From assembly GCA_030549205.1 (NCBI GenBank), contig JAUKTV010000024.1:186001-250000 (forward strand): DNA of 64,000 nt, in the 5' to 3' direction. A model generated the notes under the pieces. The model did not search any database. It was not told the origin of the DNA and saw only the letters and a program-made list of their open reading frames with translations. Below, one piece after another: positions 26,070-37,800 of the stretch. The first letter of the stretch is position 1; each line of letters opens with the position of its first letter. The position numbers and the translations under genes are program-made. The stretch comes from Apiosordaria backusii. Lineage: Eukaryota; Ascomycota; Sordariomycetes; Sordariales; Lasiosphaeriaceae.

Positions 26070-28800
26070 GACATGCTGGTTGTTGGGCCAGGAGGCACGT
26101 ATACAACAGGAGAACTCACCACCGTCTGGATAGCTTGTACTGTCTACAAGTATATATCTTTGGACACAGAAACTAAAAGCACCTGCACCACCCTTTCTCG
26201 AAAGGAAGGGCAGATAGATGTTAAATGGATGAAGGTAGTTGTGCTGCAGTCAGTTGAGTATGAAACCTGGGGAGGCTGTCTGGAAAACTGTGGACCATAT
26301 ATCTTGGGCCACTGGTACATCTACCACGGACCACCCTTCATGAGAAGCAAAAACGGGCACCTTCTTCACCGTCGGTAAGGCGGGAATATCTGCAAGCAGG
26401 GGGTACGTCAAGCTTGATTTTCCTATCGCGGATAGCTATGATACCGCAGGAGAGCTATGGTGCAAGCAGGCTGGGACACACACCATCAGACATGTAGCAG
26501 CAAGTTGCCCACAGCCCGTTTGATGCGTCTCTACCCAAACCCTGCCTCTCCAAGATACTGGGCGGGGGCTGTTCGCGAGCCTCATTGTTTCTCAGTGTCA
26601 CCATAGCCCAATCCCAAGCTTTGAGGGTGTGTTATTGATTGCAGCCACGCCGATGACGGAGCAAACCTGCGAAGGAGGAATGGGAAATGGACCGGGTATC
26701 CAGAGAAGGTGAATACCAAATGCCGATAAATGTGGAAACAAGATGCTAACCTTAACGCCTTTTCCTGTTGTGTATCGCTTACTGGCCTAGATATTTGGAG
26801 ACAAGCACCCAGTGCTGGATCGACCTTCGGTGAGCATTTTGAAGTACCGAAAATGCTCCTCCAATGATGACGAGGAACTAAACCTCTTCAAAAATCGGCG
26901 AGGTTTCAAAGTATCCGGTATCAGTCCAAAATGTGTGTTTGATGCAATAGCGGATGGGCTCTTATTCCTCCGGAGACAAAAGGACCGCGTCTGGTTTGAC
27001 ACTTGCTTTCCTTTTTGGGACGTGGGCATATTGCCTTGGCAGGGCTTACTAGAAGGCATCCAGAAAACAAAGCAATCCCCGCATGTGATATACCTGGTCG
27101 AGCTAAGTAAGGCGATCGAAGGCTTTGTTCGATCTGATCAATGAGTGGCAGAAGGAGATAGCCGAATGGATGATAACAAGCCCTCCATGTGGCTGCCACG
27201 GCCGTACCAATAAAGATGCTTTGCACCTATTTGGGACCGAGGAAAACCTGGAGGTCAAGTGCCCGGGTTGCTTGTAGAATGAGCGGTGCCTTCCCAGCGG
27301 CCGTCTCCGTGAAGAGAGTGGAGTATCGAAATGGAAATCATTCAAGTATCATCGGCCACAGCATCTCTTGCCCGGCGGCGCAGTACCGTCGTTATGCAGG
27401 CAAGTGGAGTGACTAATCGCGTAGAATTGCCAGACCTGGCAACCCATGATAGGTCCAAAAGTTCGGCGGCGTTAAACTTTCCGGTGGTCAAGCAAGGGAG
27501 ATCATGTCGTGTACCTACAGCTTCGCCAAGGAGAAGAGAAGTGTAGCGCCATGTTGCTCGAGACGGATCCAGGACTTTTGGAATTCGCGTTCCCAGTGCG
27601 GCTGAGCAGCCCGCAAAAGCTGGGGACTATTGCTTTAAAGCCGCGGCAGGCTGGCAAGCCACTGAATAGAGAGTGATGCGATAGGAGAGTCCTCAAGGAA
27701 TTCGGTGACGAGAAGTTGCATTTATCCTGAATCATTCTGTTAGCACAAGGGGTTCTGATTCGAGATTCAATCATTGGTGCCACACCGCACACCTTGTTGC
27801 AGCCTCACGTTTGCTATGCGCGGATGGTGGGTGTGAATGTGACTTGAACGCCTATCTGAGTTGTGCCGACATCAGAAAGGTTGAGGCTCATGTCAGTTGA
27901 GTGGTGTGGTACGCGCCCCGGAGCCTCCCGGTGGTTGCCTTCAATATCAGTTTGGTCAATGTGCATATCCCTTGCATAGCTGGGTATAGGAAAAGACCCA
28001 ATGAAAGCTCATAATGCTGCCATAGGCTATTGTGGGGTAATGGCTGCCTTGCGCATTCTCCACGCCTTGTGCTCACGACAAACCTTGGCAAGGTGAGGCC
28101 GGCGATGATATTGACTTGCAAGGCAGACACGGGAGGCTGTGTAAATAGTTGGGGGCTAACGCCAGAAAACCCCCAACTTCAAATGATGAGACGGGTAGTT
28201 GTAGTTTTCTCTTCTGTTCCCTCCGTCCCGTTCGCCGCCAGATTCGCCGTCATCTGACCATCACCCCCCATCCACAGTGTGATGGTCGATGCAATGGAAA
28301 CGCTGGCTTGATGCCTGAGAATGTGCATAAAAATGGATCGACAAGAGTGCAGATACAGTAAGGCTGGGAAATCGAAAGGGCCACTGAGGTGCAAACCCGT
28401 GGCACTTGAATATTTATAATTGATCCTGTAAATTCCTCGTCAGCTCACCGACAACAACCATGGTGGATGATTCCGCTCTGACTTCGGCCGCAATTGCTCT
28501 TGTATGGATGTCAGTCCTACACAATCTCATGCACGTTTATCCACCACGATGGCCCGTCCAGAAGGTCACCTGGCATGTACAACACAGTGATGAATGGGTT
28601 CGCCGAGTCAAAACATTGCAATTATGTTGCTTCTTTCATGTAGCTCGGAAGGCTATGAACGCTGTGGGAAGCTCACGAGCCTAATGTCCCGCGAAGGAAT
28701 GCCAGAACGTTACCGTTACATCACTAGACCATACACAAATACCACGAAACCATTGTCATCAGGAGACATGGCTGCCATCTTGCCCGCACGAAAATAAAGT
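26070..28800. other. 2.7-kb intergenic stretch, no supported gene
   Basis: Lies upstream of the zinc-finger gene and downstream of NOT3. Several short frames on both strands (longest about 110 codons, 26812-27144 plus, overlapped by 26787-27059 and 26921-27226 minus) lack recognisable domains or splice partners. It may hold the long promoter of the zinc-finger gene or a non-coding transcript; the sequence does not decide. Confidence 0.5.
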
Positions 28801-30922
28801 TCAAACCTCGTCCTCAAGGAACTTGTAGGCAAACTTAAAGTCTGCCTTTCTCCGATTCATCCTGTCAAATCCCCAGTCAGCAGCAATTCCGTCACAGCGT
28901 GTTGCGGCATGAAGACCAACCATGTGCTCTCGTAATCAAAAAAGCGATACGTCCCCTGTTCAAACTCTTCCGTAATCGATTTTGGCTCTTCGTGCCTCTG
29001 GAACCATGTCTGGTACTGCTTGTGGAACCTCCAACTCTGGTCTTTCAGGGCCCTCGCAGCAAGATACTGTTGGTACGTCCCTTGCTTGTAGTAAAACACA
29101 TAGAAGAGCGTGTCTGGATCGATTCTCTCGTACAGACGCGGGTCATCCAGGATTTCTAGCGGCTCTTGTGGGAAGTGTGTTTGCGCGTGGTACTTCGCGT
29201 CCGGCACATACCCGCGGGGTGGTTCGGCATCCGCAGCTTCAGGCTTAGCCGCTTCCGATGCTAGGTGCATCCTCTGTGTCGTTGGCGAGTTTATTGGTGC
29301 CAGCCGCTTCCTTGTCACTTCGTATGAATCCACCAAGTCTTGCAGGGCTGCGGGAAGGTGATATATCGACTCTTCCTCTTCGTCCTCCTCCTCAATTGGT
29401 TTGATGCCATTAGAAACACCATTCGCAGCCGGTACCGACGTTGGTGCCGGCGCCCCTGGTGTTGATGTCGAAGCTGCTGTGCAATGTTTGTTAGCTTTAT
29501 GTTTATAAACTCTTATTCTTGGCCATCTGAACTAACCTCTCGTAGTGGTAGCGTCTCCATGCTCGGGAGCTGCTGTCGTTGTCGTTGGTGGCTGTGCAGG
29601 AGCCTTGCCTTTCGACGCTGCAGACTTGGGCGCTTCCTTGGGTGGCGGCTGGGCAGCTTGAGGGGGTGCTCTGTCTTGTACCACCGGTTGTATGGGTGCT
29701 GTGCTGGGGGAGCTGGTTGTACTTGTCCTCGCTTGGCTTGGCGGTAATGGAGAGGCGGCGGCCACTGGAGGGGCACCTGGCGGAGGGGGCAAGGGCGCGA
29801 TGCCTACGTTGTTCTTGTCGCTTGCGGCAGCGGCTGCTGCAGCACTGGCATACTTCAAACCCTCGGCGGGCCGGGTTGGTAGCGCTGCCGGCTTCATGGC
29901 GACATTGGCCTGGACCCCATTGCTGCTGGTAGTTTGCGAGTTGTGGACGGTTGCAAGCGTTGGAAGAGGTGACTTTTGCGCTGAGGGACGTCGTGTAGCA
30001 GACCCTGCCACAGCATCGGCCACCGTGCGTTGCTTCCCAGCCGGAGCAGCAGCTGCCGGCCTTGTCTCGGGTTCGGGCGCCGGCTCGTCGTGTATCGACT
30101 GCGTGTCTTGTGAAGACACCTTGTCGTTCTCCAGGTTCATACCAAAAGCATCCTCCTCCTCTTCCAGATTTAGATCGTCGTACATTCCCTCGTCCTCGGG
30201 AAAGTCATCGTTCATGCCGTCCGACACGTAGTATTTGATGCTCTCCTCCAGGTCCGTAACTTGCTCGGTCTCGACGCCTCCATTCTCGAGTGAGCGGCGA
30301 ATCAGCTCTAGCTTCCCTTGGTGCCACTTATGCCGCTCAATGATGCGCTCAATCTCGGCGATGCGCTCGAGCTTCGTCGCCTGGCCCTTGCCTTTCTTCA
30401 TCGTCGCTTGTATTGATTCGCCTTCGGCCTCGAGGGTTTCGATTTGTTGCTCGAGCTCGTCGACCATGTTGCTTAGGAATTCGCTTGCCTCCAACTTTGC
30501 CTGTTCCTTCGGGTCCAGCTTGGTGGCGGCGGATAACCCCTCCTTCGAGTACGCCTTCGTCTTCATTGCCTTCTCGACAGCTTTGAACTTCTCCATTTGC
30601 TAGACAGCCGGAACACACCAGTAAGCACACAGCACATCCATATCATCGAACTAGGTAGGCGACCAACCGTCTCTATCAGCCTCCTCTGCTCTAGCAGCGG
30701 CCCCTTATCCTTGATGTCATTGCTGGCAGCCCATGTCTTGATCTGATCGCGCAGCCTCTGCAACTTCTTGATCTCTCGCTTCAGCTGGTCTTCTAGCTTC
30801 TCTTTTTGCGCTTGGTTGGTGGACTGCTCAATCTTCTCGTAAATGGCCTCGAAGTCAGCGACACCTTCGGCCACTTTTTTGAAGCACTTGTCGACTTCTT
30901 GCTGCAGCTTTCGCGCCGCCAT
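28801..30922 (-). CDS. CCR4-NOT complex subunit NOT3/NOT5 (apparent frameshift)
   Basis: Three exons on the minus strand (30922-30668, 30599-29537, 29476-28801). The N-terminus, MAARKLQQEVDKCFKKVAEG, and the following ~220 residues are the NOT3/NOT5 coiled-coil domain. The middle is Pro/Ala/Ser-rich and acidic. The C-terminus is the NOT box (LFYVFYYKQGTYQQYLAARA, TYRFFDYESTWLVFMPQHAVTELL). The complex deadenylates mRNA and represses transcription. Near 28880 the frame breaks: the expected D-W-G-F-D-R-M-N-R-R-K-A-D-F tail ending LEDEV continues in the -1 frame to a TGA at 28801-28803, while the uninterrupted frame stops at 28857. This needs one missing base, so it is a draft-assembly indel or a real mutation; no intron fits. 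Exon 3 has a CAGCAG tandem acceptor. Confidence 0.92.
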
Positions 30923-31797
30923 CTCGCCGGTGATGCTGCGCCTGAGGCCTTGTGATGGATGGTGAGGGGTTTCGAATGGCGGTTAGCCGTTGCGCGACCA
31001 AATTCGGGGCAAAGAAGCCGTCGATTGAGAGGAGTAGGAATGTGTCTGCCGAAGCTGCAGGTTAGCTACAGCCCGTTAAAGCGTGGGAACTGGGAGGGAG
31101 CAACGTCAACGTCACACGGCCAACTAAATTACCTGATGGGTGAGTGCAGCTCTGTCGGAGCAAACAGCGGCGACATGCGAGAGGGGAATGGTTTGTCTTT
31201 GTAGGTCGTGGTTGGTATTTGGGTGAATGCGAGGCCGCTGAAACAAACCAGGCTGTTTGCTGATGCAGCAGAGATGGCAGGTTGCCCGCCAAATCAAAGA
31301 AAGGCAGGCCCAGCTCAGACGCTCTCACCTCACCCGCCCGAGGTGTGATACCTGGGATTGGGACTCGCGCTAGTATCCACTATCGCGCCCGATAACGAGC
31401 CTCGAACCTGGGTCATATCAATTGGGATGCGCATGCGGCAAAACACTCTGGCCCAACTCTCCAATATGTGCCCAATCAATAAATGGGCTTGCCATGTACT
31501 TCAAACTCTTCTGCCAGCCGTTTGGCCGCTGCATTGGAGCAATTGCACATGCTTGACTATCTCTTCTGTTACACAAGACTTGGCTCGCTCAAGTCCCACG
31601 GTAGCTTCAGACAGAAAATGTCTGGAGAACCTGGAAACAGGGATGGGCTTCATGATCCACTTTTATAATCCAACAAGGCCATTCAGCTTGGCCGCCACGG
31701 GCTGACAAAGCGCCAGTCCCCTAAATTGGCCATTTCATTTGAGAAGAGGGTTCAACTATCATTCAGTAATTCCTGTACTCGTCGTGCTACCCAAGCC
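30923..31797. other. Divergent intergenic region, NOT3 to DTD
   Basis: About 0.9 kb between the divergently transcribed NOT3/NOT5 and D-aminoacyl-tRNA deacylase genes; probably a shared promoter region. No element recognised and no supported small gene. Confidence 0.6.
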
Positions 31798-32490
31798 ATG
31801 AAGGGTATGTAACACTCCTCCCACCACCTCGGGTTCGATTTTCCAAGCCAGATATCTGAGCGAAAGATGAACAGCCATTCTCCAACGGGTGCTCTCAGCC
31901 TCGGTCACGGTTGACCAGGAGCTGGTGTCATCCATAGGAAAAGGCATCTTGGTCCTCGCTGCTGTTGCACCCGGTGACACCGAGAAGGAAGCAGATGCCC
32001 TGGCAGCCAAAGTCCTCAAGTTAAGGCTCTGGGATGATGATGCAGGGGGCAGATGGAAGAAAAATGTCCAAGATATCAACGGCGAAGTGCTGTGTGGTGA
32101 GCAATCCTTTGTTGGGAATGGTTGAGCATGGCAGCTGTGCTAAGAACATCCGCAACCGCAGTATCACAGTTCACCCTCCTGGCGTCCACTAAGAAAGGCA
32201 GCAAACCGGACTTCCACGGCGCCATGGGAGGAGAGGAGGCCAAAAACCTCTATCAATATTTCTACCGCCGAGTCCAGGAAGGCTATGCTCCCGACAAAGT
32301 GAAGGATGGCGTCTTTCAGGCCATGATGCAGGTTGCCCTTGTTAATGACGGACCGGTAAGCCCTCACCTATTACGCCTCTTCTCTTGTCCAGATGCTTTG
32401 CTAACATCAACCAAGGTTACTCTTGAAGTCTCAACAGGGCCTGCCAAGGAAAAAGACCAAAAAAAGGCAAAGACCGAACCACCCAACTAG
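31798..32490 (+). CDS. DTD1: D-aminoacyl-tRNA deacylase
   Basis: Four exons: 31798-31804, 31875-32096, 32162-32355, 32416-32490; 165 residues. The enzyme removes D-amino acids mischarged on tRNA, in the cytosol. The assembled protein opens MKAILQRVLSASVTVD and contains the two family signatures: SQFTLLAST (catalytic Ser-Gln-Phe-Thr region) and NDGPVTLEVS (Gly-Pro motif of the active site). Length matches the usual 150-180. The first coding exon is only 7 nt (ATGAAGG); it is required because the second exon lacks an ATG at the conserved start, and joining gives the expected MKA start. All splice sites are GT-AG. The tail is Lys/Glu-rich. It shares its direction with the cyclophilin downstream. 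Confidence 0.93.
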
Positions 32491-33113
32491 GGCTAATGCG
32501 TACCATTATAACGATGCGTTTCTCATACAGCAGTTTACGGTCAGTCAAAGAAGACAAGACAGTAAGCTCATCTTGTAGTGGTCATGAAGTCTGGAGATGG
32601 CTCCCGGCAGGCATGTATGTAGTTCAACCCTGGACTTAATCCACTGGTGGCACCTTCCCCAAACAGGAAAGGTCGCTGCAGCTTCTCAGCCCAGGGTCCC
32701 CACAGCCCCTCAGCCCCTCATTCATTGTACACTAGTGCTTGACTGTTGACTGCCCCACCATTTCGAAGGTTCAAGAAGCTCCCCTTCATGCCTACACCTA
32801 ATGTCTGGCAGTGCGTCCAACAGGCTGAGAAGCAATTGAAAAGGCCGTTGACATCCCAAAGCCGTGTGTGATCGCTCTAGCCCACCATCTACACTACACC
32901 ATTGATTACTTGGAAACCAATTCCACAACGTCGAAAACACCACCCATCATCCCGTGAGTTTTGATCCTGCGTTGCACCGACTCCGACCTCACGAGAGCGC
33001 GCACGCAAACCCACAGGGGCATTCTTCTGACCCATCTTCGCTTCCCAGGAACCATCTCGTTTCTTAAGAACAAAAGTAGTCATCCACGCCCAAAGACTCT
33101 CGTCACAGTCAAC

Positions 33114-34324
33114 ATGAGCACCACCGAGGAAACCAAGAAGGCTCGCAGCCGCGTCTTCTTCGACGTCACCATCGGAGGAAAGCCCGCCGGCCGCATCACG
33201 TTCGAACTATACAATGACATCGTACCCAAAACGGCCGAGAACTTCCGCGCTCTCTGCACGGGCGAGAAGGGCATTGGCAAGGCGGGCAAGCCGCTGCACT
33301 ACAAGGGGTCGCTGTTCCACCGCATCATCAAGCAGTTCATGATCCAGGGTGGTGACTTCACGGCGGGCAATGGCACAGGTGGCGAGTCCATCTATGGCGC
33401 CAAGTTCGAAGACGAGAACTTTGAGCTGAAGCATGACCGTCCATTCCTGTTGTCCATGGCGAACGCTGGTCCTGGTATGTAACACCCGCTATTTTTTGTT
33501 ATGTACTTCCAGGTTGTACAGTTTTGTTCGCTAACTAGTATTGGCGCGCGGCCACAGGAACAAACGGCTCTCAATTCTTCATCACGACCGTGCCAACCCC
33601 GCATCTGGATGGAAAGCACGTTGTTTTTGGAGAGGTCCTCAGCGGCAAGTCCGTCGTACGCCAGCTCGAAAACCTCACCACTCAAGCCGACAAACCCACA
33701 AAAGATGCTGTGATTGCCGACTGCGGTGAGCTCTCCGGCTCCGAGGCCATTGCCGCCGACACTAAGGCTGCCGACGCCTACGGTGACGAGTATGAAGACT
33801 TCCCCGAAGACCAAGTGAAAGGTGACGAGGTCCTTTCTGCCACCCAAATCGTCAAAATCGCGAGCGACTGCAAGGAGTTTGGCAACAAGGCATTCAAGGC
33901 CGGCGATCTGAGCGTGGCTCTGGACAAGTACCAAAAGGGTTTACGCTACTTGAACGAGGATCCTGATCTGGACAACGAACCCGAGGAGACCAAGACCAAG
34001 ATCAACACTTTGCGGATCTCGCTCAATACCAATGCGGCGCTCATGAACTTCAAGCTGGAGGCTTGGGATGACACGGTTCGTTCGGCTGACGGTGCCCTTG
34101 CGGTCGCCGGTATTTCGGGCAAGGAGAAGGCCAAGGCTCTCTACCATCGCGGTCGTGCTCAATTGCGTCTCAAGGATGAAGATGCTGCCTTGGAGAGTTT
34201 GGAAGAGGCCCAAAAGGCTGCCCCGGAAGATGCCGCTGTCGCCAAGGAGCTGGCAGAGGTCAAGAAGGCCGCCGCTGCGAGACGCGCAAAGGAGAAGGCG
34301 GCGTACAAGAAGTTCTTTAGCTAA
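33114..34324 (+). CDS. Cyclophilin-40-type peptidyl-prolyl isomerase
   Basis: Two exons (33114-33474 and 33558-34324; 83-nt intron), 375 residues. The N-terminal ~180 residues form the cyclophilin isomerase domain, with FHRIIKQFMIQGGDFT (catalytic Arg and Phe) and NAGPGTNGSQFFITT. At the position of the cyclosporin-contacting Trp of cyclophilin A the sequence has His (TPHLDGKHVVFGEV), as is usual for Cyp40 proteins. Residues ~220-370 contain three TPR repeats (EFGNKAFKAGDLSVALDKY, NTNAALMNFKLEAWDD, KALYHRGRAQLRLKDEDAAL), which bind the C-terminus of Hsp90. Role: Hsp90 co-chaperone in the cytosol, like yeast Cpr6/Cpr7. The ATG at 33114 follows an untranslated leader; an in-frame frame from 32961 lacks conserved sequence. 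Confidence 0.96.
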
Positions 34325-34841
34325 ATGGGGGACACATAAAATACGCATATGGGGTTATGACTTGGTACAAGCGGTTTCGGACACAGGGTAGCCAGGTGGT
34401 TTTCACATTGTTTCTCTCTTCCTGGATGGGGTTTCATGGCGTCAACTGAGATGGATGAAAATAGGGGCCTTCGCATGTATTTGACATACCCGTGAAGATT
34501 ACGGACACAGAGGCAGAGACTTCACCAAAACTAGGATTGATTTGTCTTTCGGCTAATTTGAATTGATGTGATGACGCTCTCGGCCCCAGAGCAAGTTGAG
34601 TTTATGCATATCCTGCATATGTTGTGTTGCTGTCACCTGGCAGCCCTTTGTGGTAAGCTAAATAGCAACACCCATACTAATAGGTGTGCACACATGTAGA
34701 ATTATACTGCCGCACCCGATGTTAGCGGTCTTTTAAACTCCTTTGCTCCCACCTGCTCCCCCCACGATGGATCCAATCAATGCTCTGAAGCCTATTGATT
34801 TATGGTTTTATGGATCGGCTGTTTCGCAACGTCCGCCACCC

Positions 34842-37800
34842 CTATTCCCTATCCCTAGCCCGATCCCGGTCCCGTTCCTTTTCCCGTCTTTTATTCTCCC
34901 GTTCATATTCCCTCTCCCTCTCCCTTTCCTTCTCCTGCTGCTCTTGATCCCAGGGCGTGCCGCTACTAGGAGTAGACAACGAGCTCGCGCCTTCTGGAGG
35001 AGGCCCATCTGGCGAGACTGTACGCGTCTTGCGAATGAACCCATTAAGGAGTTTCCTAGGCAAGTTACGCACGGTGCCGGCAGCACCATGCCCGCCATAG
35101 CCAGACATCTCACCGCTCCGCGAGACCTGGCGGAGGGCATTCGACTCCCTGTTGCCAGCACCGCCACCGAATCGCGAGTCAAACCTGCCACCACTGCCAC
35201 CAGGGGAAAGCGCCAAGGAGCCGTGATCCGTCACTATGTCGCTTCCTGCTGAGCCTGGCGGACGGCCCTCGCCCTCAAACCAGACTGCCGTATGGCTGCT
35301 GCCCCCGTACGGCGAAATGTGCAGTGTGTCGCCAAGGCTGATCCGGTCAAGGGCGTCTGTTAGGCTGATGCGGTCGTCAGGAAGCTGACTGACGGCGTCG
35401 GCGGCGTTGCGAAGAGTCTCTATCCGAGCGTAACAGTCAGTCGCCCTACGGTGGAGGTCGACGCACAACGTGTGGAACTTGAGGAGATCCCCTTGGTATA
35501 TTTGGGACGCGCTGGCTGAGGCAGGGTGAGCATCCATCCAGAGCTTGACGAGGGCGGCAAAGTTTCGACCCGGATCAAGGAGATACGGCAATGAGGGGAA
35601 GCCTTCACGGGCAAGCGGTGACAATCGGCCCATGATGGCTACCGGAGTCGAGTAGGAAGCTTGCAGGGTCGTCTTGGTGCGTTCGGCGGGAATAGCGCAG
35701 ACGGCATCGAGAAAGTCCTTGAAAGCTTGGCGTTGTGCACCGAGGAAGCGGTTCATCGGCTCCATCCAGGTCTCTTTCTTGCCAATCGTGGACAAGTTTG
35801 CAAGGGCTTGGAGGCCTTTGGCTATGAGTGTCAAGGTGCGCTGAGCTCGGGGTTGGGGGTGGTCGCGAAGAAGTCCAAACAGCTTCGGGTTGAGAATAGC
35901 TGGGCAGAGGAAGCGAAGAAAGAGGAAGCCAGACACAGAGGTGTAGGTCACGGTGCGGAGGAAGTCCCCATAACGATCCTCAGCCACGGCACGGATATAC
36001 TTGAGGACATGCCTGAGCTCGGGCGGCAGGCGGGAAGCTGATGAAGCAATGCAGCCCCAAAGTTCGTTGGTCAGCTGGATGAGCTGGTTCCAATGAGGAT
36101 GTGCATCCTCGCCTTGCTGCAACTTGCTGGGATCCACCTCGCAATTGGGGTTCAGCTCGTTGATTTCGAATATCTTCTCGGCCAAGGTTTCGTGCAAATA
36201 CTCCTTTCCGAGGCGTCGCATGTGGAACTCGAGTGCTTGGGTTAACAAAGAGTTGCCTCTGAACAGCAAGTTGGCCTCTCCCTGGAGCGACTTGCCCATA
36301 TCACGAACAATCTGCTCCCGATCGCTCGTAGATTCAAGAGAATCATTAGACTTGAGTCGCCCGCTGAACCTCGGCTTCTTCAAGGTGGCCTGACTTCCGA
36401 TACCATCAATTTCTTCCTCGACCATATTCATCAGCCATTCATTCGAAGTGCCTGACACCTGGAATATGTTGAGAAACGTCTCGGCGACCCGGCGCAGGTT
36501 GCCGGGGAGGGCTTCCGTAATTTGGGCCGTCAGTCCAGAGCTGAACCGGTGTAGGAGGTCAGAAAGCGGCTGGTAATGTTTCGATAAGAGCACTACAAGC
36601 TCTTCATGGTGAACTCGGACTAGCATGGAGCCAACAGATTGCTGCCTCTCGTCGCATATTTGAAACCACTGCTCGTGATCTTTTCCTCGATCAAGCTGAT
36701 GCAGCGGTATGTCAACAGCACCGCAAAGGACTTCGGCCAGGTTACCCGTCTTGGCCAACCCCAAAGTTGCTTGTAGTTGGTGGCTGAAGCTCTCCATGTT
36801 CCCATCGATTCTTTTCAAGAGGATTGAGAGATATGGCAGCGACGCAGGAAGGTCCACAAACTGGCAATCTTCCCGCCAGAACGGCTTTTTCGTATTCATC
36901 TTGGTTGTCGTCCGGGCTCTGACTTCTCCATCTAGGATAACTTCGGCTAGGTAATTACCCGTGATGGCATCGTGATCAGCACCCTTGCCGTGGCGGTCTG
37001 GAGTTTGACCATCTAAAAGAAGAGTACGCCCACGCAGTTTGGCCTCGGTGACCCTCACAGATATTGTTTTTTCCAGCCTAAACGTCTCGCCAGGAGGCTC
37101 AGCTTGGAGATCGGTAACCTCGCACACCTGCCCTCCGCTGGCTGGATCCAGAGTGTAGACGTCAGGGACTGTGAATGCGCGCAAAAGCACAAACCAGACT
37201 TCAAAAAGCACCCGAGACTCTAATGAAACATATATTGGTCTGAAAATTGAAAGCTGGGTGGATGTTGATGAGTATATGGGGAAAATGGCTAGGCAGTAGT
37301 CCTCGTCCAAGACAGACCTGTCCAGCTGCTGAATGGCTGATCTTGCCAGCTGAGGCAGCTCGATGACCGAGAGCACCGTCACATCATTTTCCGTCATGAG
37401 TTTGAGCTCTCCATTATCGTGAAGGATGCAAGACACCTTTCTCCAGGCAGTCTGCGCGGATCTAAGATCACGTGCCGAGGGTCGTTTAACAATGGCGCGA
37501 GGGGAAGTGGCAATGCCCTTGTCCCACAGCATAACCTTGCCGACTTTGATTACGGGGGTGTCGCGAAGGCCAGAAGAAGAAGCGCGGCGCTTAACCTCGG
37601 GTCGGGCTGGAGCCGTTGTGGTAGGGCGAGCTGCTGTGTGTTTCGAGGCGGTCGGGCGCAATTGCTGCCAGCAAAGAAGCGCCGCCAGCCATAGATCGAG
37701 TTCTTCGGTGACCAGTGGCCGTAGGAGGAGGGTTGAGGTAAGTTGCGGGGCGATGATTTCCAGGCATTGGTATTCTCCGTCCATCTGTTCCATTGGCACA

